Of a stretch of 64,000 nucleotides of DNA, positions 56,061 through 64,000 are shown piece by piece (positions within the stretch are counted from its first letter, which is position 1; each line of letters begins with the position of its first letter). The stretch is from positions 1,307,067 to 1,371,066 of the forward strand of contig MEHQ01000605.1 in the NCBI GenBank assembly GCA_008828725.1. The letters are read 5' to 3'. Below the pieces are notes generated by a model. That model was not told the origin of the DNA. It worked only from the letters and a program-made list of their open reading frames with translations, and made no database searches. This stretch comes from Saccharina japonica (taxonomy: Eukaryota > Sar > Phaeophyceae > Laminariales > Laminariaceae). Position numbers and translations under genes: made by a program.

Positions 56061-59000
56061 GTAAGCAGTGGCGATAAGCAGTGTTTAGGAGAGGTCATAC
56101 GGATGCATCCCGTAAACAAACGTGTTGTAGAAGTCGGTGTCTATCGACGCTAGCTTGAAACACGTTCTGGACGCGGCTTAGAGTCTAGTGTTGGTGCTCG
56201 ATTTCTCCGTGCGCCATGCCATACTCACTGCGTGTACCGCGACTGGTGATTGGTCAAACACCAAATGCGTGTGTTGCCCTCGCGTGGACGTCAGCAACTC
56301 TATTCGTTTCAGTGCCATCGGCAAAATTGCATCCTTCAATAAGTGCTACCAACAAAAGCATCTAACTCTATGATTTAAGGCTGGCTTTCTCTAAAATTCC
56401 CTCTTCAGAAACAGGCCGCCAATCAAGCGTGGATCTGCAATGCATTGGTTCGAATAGCGCGCAAATCAAGTCTGGACCTGCAATCATTCGGTTAAGATGC
56501 CAAACGTCACGGTGCCCGAACCATATATATATATACAACATGTGCCTCGATGCATGCAGCTCATATCGTCGATTCAGTAACTACGATTTGAGCTATTACA
56601 TGGTCGAAGCGGTGAGTGTTCCACTGTGAGCTCCTTACACGAGGCGCTCAGTCTCAAACCCGAAACATGGCGCAAGACAGAACATTGTTAAAGCAACCCG
56701 ACTAAGTTCTACATGAATGGCGCCAACAACAAACGTACTGGAGAACCATTAGTTGTAACCGATGGCTGCTCTCTTGAGTACCTCTCTTAATCAGAAGTGT
56801 TTCCTCTCAAAGTGCAAACACCACCGTGAGTTGGGTGTTTAGTGACACGACCTCCCCCCTCCCGCGGTTGGATGTTGTCACATATTTACGCAGAGTGCCC
56901 GGAGTTCCCGGTTTGCACCGAAAGCGGCGTTGCTTGCGAGTGCAAGGCCGGAGAGCAAGGCTACAGCTGCGGTGCGTTACCAACGTCCCAACACTTGCCT
57001 GTTCTCGTAGAGTTCCATATGTACAAACTACTAGCACGATGGTGGGCTTCCCCAACACTTGTAATAGCAGTGGTACGTACAAAAGTGACGTCCATATATA
57101 TATATTATATTGTTTTGTGCCCCGTTTACAACCGCGGGGTTCAGCATCGGCCGTGGTCGCGCACGATACTTGAAACTAAATACAATATATAATACATATG
57201 TATATTGCATTATGGATCAACACCTGTCCATCAACTTCCACGATGCACTTTGCAGGTACGAGGTTTTAGTGTCAGTAGCACTGTGAACCGTCAGGGTTCG
57301 ATACGAACAGTGTTATGTGCGCACCACGAACTCTGAGCCATGTGGCGCCAATGCAGGAACGGTTTTTTTTGTGTGTGTGTGGCTCGTGTTCCAACCTGTT
57401 CAAGCGGCTGTAAGTACCTCCCCAGGTGGCCTGCGTTGCGCTACACAGAGGCCGTACACCCAAAAGGTCGCGCGTTTTAACCACACGTGCTCCTGTTTCA
57501 AGCCCACAATGCGCTTGGATATTTACTGCTAGAAGCTGCGTGACGCGTGGTACGATAAGGGTAGCCAGCTTTGTCTGAAACTGTTTCTCAATGATCGGGC
57601 TCCCCGACCCGAACTCGTCGGACTTTGATTCTTGTGTCACGAATTGCTCATCGTGATGCACTTTTGGTTGCCTCAAAAAACGTGTTATCGGGTTAGTTAT
57701 TATTGGTCTTGAGCTCCTCAGAGCGGATCTCAGAAAAAACACGATGCACGTCGTTAGTAGCATGCGTCGTCCGCGGGGGCGAGAAGCCGCATGTCGTACA
57801 AGAACCAAGGGTCTGCATGATACCACCAATAGCTGAATATCATTTGTTTGGATTCAAACGCGTTCACACCGTTTACACGTTCCGGGAAATGTACCCCCAC
57901 TTTGCGTTTTGACGTGTTTTGCAGTGGGGTCTTCTTCCGATCTCATCAGGGCGTTTATGTGCCCATCGTCAGGTGAGCGATTGCTTCGCCGATGGTTGAA
58001 CTTGTGTATATTTCGTAGCACTGCGTTAGATTGACAGCCTTGGTCCGGCAGGAGGGCTGAAACGAAAGATCCCTTGTATATGCAATCCAGCACCAGCTGA
58101 CTTGGCAGCAGTGGCCTAAGGAACTGGAATCTCGTCCGTTCTACTTTGCACTGTCGAGCGATAGAGGTAACGCAGTTTTGCTGAAATGGTTTCTGAATGA
58201 CGGTGAGCTTCTCTAAACTTCGTTCGTGTGATTAAATGGTGTTTGTTTTACACTTCGGCCATGGGATTTCACATCCGGTAGAACTTTTATTTGCCTTCAG
58301 AATTCGTTAAGGGGTGAGCCATAGAGTTCCTCAACAAAGACGCCTCATGAATAAACACGACGCACCTCTACTACATCAACGCAAAGAAAACAATATATAG
58401 GTTCCGTACACACGCAGGGATCCAGTTGTCGTCTACAAACAAAATAGCGAGTTTAAACGCGTGTTACGATATTGTTTTCGGCAAACTATTGTCCTCTATG
58501 TGTTCAAGACAGACCGTGCGACTTGGCCGAGGAAGTACTCTATATGAAATATGTTACCAGTTATATTTCATGGGGCTGTCCTACATTACCCGTTCTATTC
58601 CATGGACATATATATATATCTTTGTTTGTCGCGTTACAACCACAACCTCTCTCAAAGATGTCGTTCAAGTGAAGTGAAAGTCTAAGCGACCAAGGAACTA
58701 CGCACACTACATTGCACCCCGGTACCACAGCATGGAAATGAGTCGTGGTCTTCCGATATTGTATTCGTACCCACCGCTTTGTTTTTGATTTGCATGTTTG
58801 TACCAAACCTGGGTATCTAGGAACATCTCGGTTCCTGAGCTGCATGCAGGGTCAAAAGATGAATGTTACGGGCACAACCACGATACTTACCGGTACCGGC
58901 GGCGCAGATACTTGTGCCCTGGTTCATTCATCGGCGTGCGTCTATCACGATAGTTCATGGGCGTATAACAACACGGCAGAAATGTACCGTAGAGACAATA

Positions 59001-60162
59001 ACTACACATTAGTATGTTGTATGTTGTGTGCGGTGAAGCCGACGCGATTCAAAACAAAGGACGTGTAACTAAAGCATTGAACGCTCGACAAAAGCGCAGT
59101 GGTTCGAATATCTTTGCTGTTAAAGGATCCTACCTGACGTCCTAGAGGGCCGGACTCGCGCTTGCAGATCACGAAGATCACTTGGCGTCGCGTTCTTGAC
59201 ACGTTCTTTGACGCGGGCAGCACTTGTTTGCTGAATTTATTTCAGAATGACGGGGCTCCTTAATTATGAATCTTCCGAAATTCGTTTTTGTGTTGCAATT
59301 TATTTCGTTCGTACGCTTAGGACATGGGATTGTTCATCAGGGGAACATTCTTGTTTACCTCCAAAATCAGTTTTTATTGATGTACAGGTCTATCCACGTG
59401 ACTACCCTCACAAACTACAGTTTGCACCTTTACCGTGCGCATGCGTCTCTTAACATATAGTCGTTCTGCGTTGCTGGGTTCGTGTCCATGAGCTTTACAT
59501 TTGGACACCATGTTATCATATGCCCGGTGCGACCACCCTAGAGTCGACAATATATATATGATATGTGCTCATAGACACGTAGTAGTGTGGAGTGTAGTAT
59601 GCGACCTGAACGGGCCTGCGTACCATTTCCGCCCTAAGGGTAAGTGTCCGGCACCAGCGACTCGCATGCCTTGTACTCACTCGATACCTCACCGCCCGCT
59701 ACCACGCCCCGCTCCACTCCAGTTCTTGTCGATGGCACCAAACGTACTACCGTGACTGTCCAAGCGTCTGCTTTCGATGCGAGGACGTCTGGTTCAGGTT
59801 GCAGCCCGAACGGCTGCACGCCAGAAAACACTCGAGACAACAGTCTCGACGCCAACTATCGCTGGTCGTGCAGGGGTCGCCTCGTGAAAGGAAACGGAGA
59901 ATACTGCATCGAGTACCACTTCGACGAACCCCAAGACATCGTCAGCATGAACATCGCTTTCCACAGGGGAACGGACAGGACCCGTCTTCTCAACGTGTTC
60001 GACAATGGTGGTTTCCTCAGCCAGATTGAATCCAGCAGTACGACGAATGGATTCGAGGCATTCGACCTCAACTCCGACGAAACCGTCGACATCACGCTTT
60101 GCCTCGACGACTTCAGGCCCGACACTGGGTTTCTGAGCATCCCCGAGGTGTGTTCTCGGTAG
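56002..60162 (+). CDS. Duplicate 3' module: C-cap, EGF, linker, discoidin (partial gene or alternative end)
   Basis: Four exons, 56002-56060, 56894-56971, 57925-57972 and 59723-60162, repeat exons 23-26 of the upstream gene with identical lengths and phases for the first three. They stay in frame and end at TAG 60160-60162, just after the discoidin domain. I see no signal peptide, LRR exon or Cys cap exon in front of them. Because the first acceptor is phase 2, exon 22 or any LRR donor upstream could in principle be spliced to this module, giving a second C-terminus. It may equally be an unexpressed copy. Open frames after about 16 percent protein divergence in the discoidin part argue against simple decay. 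Confidence 0.65.
56894..56971 (+). CDS. Duplicate exon: EGF-like domain
   Basis: 78 nt, phase 1/1, CAG acceptor and GTGCGT donor. Encodes CPEFPVCTESGVACECKAGE then QGYSC. All Cys are kept. Confidence 0.72.
57549..57772 (+). mobile_element. MITE family B copy, duplicated block 2
   Basis: Homologous position to 47,191. Starts GGTACGATAAGGGTAGCCAG and includes CGGGCTCCCCGACCCGAACT and CTTGAGCTCCTCAGAG. Confidence 0.6.
57925..57972 (+). CDS. Duplicate exon: 16-residue linker
   Basis: 48 nt, phase 1/1, CAG acceptor and GTGAGC donor. Encodes VGSSSDLIRAFMCPSS; the second half is identical to copy 1, the first half differs in four residues. Confidence 0.57.
58160..58385 (+). mobile_element. Degenerate MITE family B copy, block 2
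   Basis: Contains TTTCTGAATGACGGTGAGCT, CATGGGATTTCACATCCGGT and ATAGAGTTCCTCAACAAAG, matching 47.83-48.05 kb. Confidence 0.5.
59215..59450 (+). mobile_element. Degenerate MITE family B copy, block 2
   Basis: Contains CAGAATGACGGGGCTCCTTA and TTGCACCTTTACCGTGCGCA, matching 48.93-49.14 kb. Confidence 0.55.
59723..60162 (+). CDS. Duplicate terminal exon: discoidin-like domain, copy 2
   Basis: 440 nt, entered in phase 1, ending at TAG. It encodes about 146 residues starting VLVDGTKRTTVTVQASAFD, with DNSLDANYRWSC and DIVSMNIAFHRGTDRTRLL, and closing FLSIPEVCSR. By eye about 23 of some 143 residues differ from copy 1, many of them charge changes (E to K, E to Q, L to R), with no frameshift or internal stop. 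The early stop makes this the better guide to the natural end of the domain. Confidence 0.78.
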
Positions 60163-60603
60163 TAAATAATGAATGTGTAGTCTCGTCCATCCGTGGGGGT
60201 TGAATGTTGTGGCTGGACATTTTATGACCGGTAGATGTCCTCTAGCGACCAGCGTCTACAGTAGATTGTTTAGTTTATAAATAGCAGTAGATTGTTTAGT
60301 TTAGGATTTTTGAACATAAATATTGGTCGGGGTTTCCGCAAAAACAACCTTATATAAGTATTGGTCGGGGTTTCTGCGAAAGCAACTTCTTCGAACTCGT
60401 ATTTCGGGTGGTACATCGAGCGCATTCTGTGAGGTGCTCAAAGCGTGAGGCACCCCTCCTACCGTGGCATTACTCTTATTCCTATGATTTGTGCAAACCC
60501 CACACTAGGCTGTAATTTAATTGGTTGAGCCTCACATTAATTTAAATATAGAAGCGTGAGCTATACAACATATGACTAGAATAGGTAGGTATGATGCCTT
60601 TGC

Positions 60604-60879
60604 GTGACGGCCTATAGCTCTGGTTCTTGCAGAGTCGGAAGCACTGCAGCACCCCATACACATTCCGGTCGGCAACAAGATTTGAGCTTCCAACATCAGG
60701 ACACTAGAGAGATTTTGCAACGCTTCCCACTAAAGCATTACTCTGCTGCTGCTATAATATTCAACGCAGCACGAGGTAGTGCTTCGCTTTATATGGCGAC
60801 GGACAAAATGTACGGTCAGGCACAAAATGACAAGATCCTGGTTTTGACACGTGTTGTCATGCCGCGGGGCTACACGTAA
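60604..60879 (+). CDS. Unassigned open frame, 91 codons
   Basis: An ATG-started frame whose end reads SLYMATDKMYGQAQNDKILV then LTRVVMPRG. The pattern of an aliphatic-Tyr start, a Tyr-x-x-x segment and a following beta strand recalls the end of PARP-like folds, but the match is weak and no catalytic residues can be pointed out. It has no counterpart in the first duplicated block. It may be chance or an exon of an unseen gene. Confidence 0.15.
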   Translation: MTAYSSGSCRVGSTAAPHTHSGRQQDLSFQHQDTREILQRFPLKHYSAAAIIFNAARGSASLYMATDKMYGQAQNDKILVLTRVVMPRGYT

Positions 60880-63117
60880 CGGCCGCGGACGCCTTAGGTA
60901 AACAGTGTTGTAGTGATGGAATAAAGTGGTATACTTGCGTTTATGTTGCAAGCTATGTACACGCATTTGATTTTCGACAGTAGTGATCGATCCCCCGAAT
61001 ATCACGTTTCCCCTGAGCAACAGTTGTATGTGGTAGCGCCGCGTGTCTCACAAACAACACTAACGACCTTCTGCCTTATTCGCTACGGGATCGAGTTATC
61101 GGGCATGACCGGTCGTCGAAACTCTGACAGTCATTTGTTTGTGTCGGATGCCTTGATGTCCGCGCCCCAACGTTCAGGTTCAATTCTTGGTCATGTAAGG
61201 TGCATTTCAACTCTTCACCGGCCCGACATTTTTCAAGCGGGCAATGGGCATGCTATAGAATATATTGTGTAGTTGCTCCAATTGTTTCCTACATCTACGT
61301 ATTGTAAACAACTTGTACTATTGCGGAGCGAGAATACGCCCGGACGGTATGCCACGTAGACGCCTGCCGTCCGGCTCGCCGCGCGATAGGTCTCGGGTTG
61401 TATTGATCGATGTTGTGAGTTGTACACACAGCGATATCTGCCGGTCCTCTCGCGCTAAAGAAGGCCTGGTCATATATGTCACCACACTTTTCTACCGCCG
61501 TTTGGCGTGAAGATTAAGTGCGCGGACTTTGTGATCGGTTGGAGTGTGATCAACAGTATCGTGGGTTGTCTTGTGTGGGCACTGCACCTTTGTTATCTAT
61601 ATGCTTTCATGTTATGTTGATAAAACGACACGTTCTGCGAGCGGAGGACGTGGAAATCAAATGTAAGGTTAGACAATTGTTCTTGTGATCATGGGTTAAG
61701 GCCTACTGTAGTTTGGAAACCCTAATTGAAGAACGTTCGTAACGCCTCCAACTGTGTCGAGCGTACACCTTCTGATATATATATATATCGAGAATTGAGC
61801 AAATGAATTGATATTCAAATGTATTTGGTTCGACAAGTACAAGAGCTTGTACTTGGTCTTGATTGGTGTTTGACATGTAACATCAAACAGATGGTGCCGG
61901 TGCCGGGGTAATCTGATCATGCGGTCAAGCCCACACCTTCCGACGAAAAACCGCCACCGAAAATAATGCGGAATATTTGAAATCACTACCCGGTTTGAAC
62001 ATTATAGCTATGGCACAAGGCAAAAAGCTCTTTATGGTGCGTATGCCATGCTTGTTGAAGCTATAATTGCGTGTAGGTAACACGAAACTTTGATTGAAGA
62101 ACTTCAGCAAGGTTACTTGCGAACGTTAACCATAACTCGAAATCTAGTGCGGTCTCCGGAGGCTGGTGTCAAAGTGATGATCTCCTAATTCCTGACGTCT
62201 GCTGGAGACGTTGGCATCTGACCGTGGCGGATACTCGCATTTCGAGCATACGTACGTAGCAAGTGTAACCAAGTGACAGGCGCATCCAAGAATCACCTGC
62301 GGCAACTTGTTTTGAGGCGTCATTTCGAGGGGCTGTTTTGCTTGTACTCCGTCCTTGGACTGTGCCTGTGATAACACATTGAACATAAAGGCGATCAAAC
62401 ATGACCGCAACAGCCTCGTGTTGTATTCGAGCATGAAGTCACGTATATTTCGTTTACCAAATTGAACACATGCATTCAACACGTGCAATAACCACCGTGC
62501 ATATTTTTGTGGCTTGCGGGCGTATCCGGATAACAACCCACTATATTTCGGATGTCATTCGTGTATCCACTATATGTGTGCTGTGCGCCCAAACAGTGAT
62601 ATCGTTCGTCGGCGTGCCCTTTGACAATTTATTACAACAAAGTGTTTTTGGTGATGTGTTAATCCACTCCAGCCAGTAATAGCATAAAACACAGGTCCAC
62701 CCCTGCAGTATCCTGTGTTTTTACCGGCGTCCGCGTAGCGCCTTATCTCGAGCGTGTGGCGACGTACCTGAAACGCGCGGACTCTCTCGTGGGTACTGAT
62801 ACTTGATCATGGTGGCGGAATAGTAGTACAAAGATATGCCGGGTATCGCCAGGGGGGAATATCACTTAAGACATATCTCCCAGCTTATCTATCCGTTCTA
62901 ACTGCAACGGTATTGTACCATCTGCCGTAGAACCTCCTGTTTCGCGCCCCTGGCTTGACCAGTGTCGCTCAACGCCATACTTGTGCTTTCATATCAACAA
63001 CGAATTTCGGTTGAAGAGGTCGATTGCTCAGAAACTATGAACGCAGTCGATGGACATTGTTTGTCCGACCACTCATAGCAGGGCACGGAGCTGATACGAA
63101 GGCATACCGACGAATGC

Positions 63118-63357
63118 TACGATAGAGGTGCACCGTGATGTTTTTGCCTTATAAGGGTGGTCACTTGAGGAGCTCCATACCTCACCCGAAAACCGATTTT
63201 GCAAAAAAACAAAAGTGCTACCCGACCAACAATCCCATGAGCTAGGTATATTATGTGAAATAAGGCAACACAAGAACGAAAGTCCGACGAATTTGGGTTA
63301 AGGAGCGCGATCATTCCGAAAACAAATCAGCAAAAAGTGCTACCTCTATCGTAGCAC
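63118..63357 (-). mobile_element. MITE family B copy, best preserved (minus orientation)
   Basis: Begins GCTACGATAGAGGTGCACC and ends GTGCTACCTCTATCGTAGC, so both inverted ends are intact. Interior GGTCACTTGAGGAGCTCCAT and GACGAATTTGGGTTAAGGAG. This copy defines the family at about 240 nt. Confidence 0.75.
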
Positions 63358-64000
63358 GCGTCTACCCTTAGGGCCGACCGTTCGTAAAAACAAGTCGTAT
63401 TACTGCCGACTGCAACACCAGGCTGTAAGCCGTCTTCGCAGCAGTGGTTATTGGACCTATACCTTGTTTCAATTACACGCACCGAGCGCTTCTGCTCCTT
63501 TTCAGTACGTTTTCCGTAGACAACCTTTCGTTTATACAGTCGTTGAGCCAATCGCCACGAACACTTTATCATTGATAGATTGCTTTGGGACCTGCGAGGT
63601 TGCCTGGTTGGACAGATCGTACCGCCCACTTTCGCTTCCCATCACCCCTCGAACGTATCTAAACCTCGTCCGCAACTGGAGCCGTGAACAACGATTGGTT
63701 GTCTGGAGTCCTGAAAACGTAATGTTAGCTCTTCTTCCAAGAAACCAGAGACACGGTGCAACCATGTGCATTGGCCCCCTCCCCAGCATGCTGCAATTAG
63801 GCAGAGGAAAAGCGGATTACCGCGTTGTGGACTGTTTGAACCACCCTGCTAACCTGACCTGCCCATTAATAGTGTCTAGCAGCCGGAGTAACTCGGCATG
63901 CATGCACACAAAGGGCACTTCGTATTCAAGGACAACATGATCGACACATGTTCGCGAGTAAGTGTAACCGACACTATTTCCGATGTGCTGCTGATCTTAT

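Larger units (their letters stand above)
55850..62200 (+). repeat. Segmental duplication, copy 2
   Basis: Counterpart of 45,480-52,200, offset by about 10.1-10.4 kb. The order of exons and inserted repeats is kept. After the discoidin exon the match becomes patchy (61.16-61.25, 61.88-61.95 and 62.14-62.20 kb). Confidence 0.75.
60170..64000. other. Flank after the duplicated module
   Basis: Apart from the weak frame at 60.6 kb, the patchy duplicate matches to 50.6-52.2 kb and the MITE at 63.1 kb, nothing is recognised. A 158-codon plus frame at 63,464-63,940 has an overlapping minus frame and no known pattern. GGTCGGGGTTTC is repeated near 60,326 and 60,363. Confidence 0.4.

Noticed and set aside
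58745-59068. Asn- and Thr-rich frame MNVTGTTTILTGTGG in block 2 as a further exon
   Set aside because: The counterpart at 48.53-48.60 kb has a stop in the same frame and an insertion, and no splice sites fit in both copies.
1-64000. CRISPR arrays, ribosomal RNA genes and bacterial operons
   Set aside because: No regularly spaced identical repeats with unique spacers, no rRNA-like conserved blocks and no compact gene clusters were seen.

Overview
The window looks like nuclear DNA of a multicellular-type stramenopile, most plausibly a brown alga. The gene content supporting this is split by many GT-AG introns. The only transposon protein I can recognise is the C-terminal end of a non-LTR reverse transcriptase of a type I associate with brown algal and related genomes. 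A short interstitial stretch of CCCTAA repeats is also present, and no bacterial-type gene organisation is seen. The taxonomic call is inference; I could not run a search.

Positions 1 to about 24,400 hold no gene that I can support. This is repeat-rich DNA: a TTCCCG-type satellite (2.86-4.11 kb), a 1.7 kb element with long inverted ends (4.85-6.6 kb), interstitial telomere-like repeats (6.98 kb), a GGCATGCC palindrome cluster (10.08-10.33 kb), two copies of a dispersed repeat (15.48-16.86 kb), a nearly perfect foldback element (18.34-19.13 kb), a GTACTCGGAG repeat field (19.2-19.6 kb), and an inverted repeat bordered by CAG/CTG runs (19.9-20.2 kb).

The main content is one large plus-strand gene, about 24,462 to 50,034, which I assembled from the sequence. 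It starts with a signal-peptide exon and a Cys-containing N-terminal cap exon. A 30-residue ribonuclease-inhibitor-like LRR exon follows, then 18 consecutive exons that each encode exactly one LRR (15 of 72 nt, two of 69 nt, one of 75 nt), all bounded by phase 2 introns. A two-exon C-terminal cap (42 nt and 59 nt) changes the intron phase from 2 to 1. Then come a 78 nt EGF-like exon, a 48 nt linker exon and a large F5/8 type C (discoidin-like) exon. The 26 exons stay in frame throughout (2,322 nt, about 773 residues). The predicted product is a secreted recognition-type protein: LRR solenoid, EGF, discoidin.

The last four exons of this gene lie in a block that is duplicated downstream (about 45.48-52.2 kb and 55.85-62.2 kb). 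The second copy (exons at 56,002, 56,894, 57,925 and 59,723-60,162) keeps every splice site, phase and reading frame and ends in its own stop codon. It has no LRR exons of its own that I can find. It could be an alternative 3' terminal module for the same LRR array, or a partial gene copy. Between the two copies sit transposon remains (52.3-55.1 kb), including the reverse transcriptase fragment on the minus strand. A family of about 240 bp inverted-repeat elements (MITE-like, GCTACGATAGAGGTGCAC ends) is scattered through the window, including homologous positions in both copies of the duplicated block.
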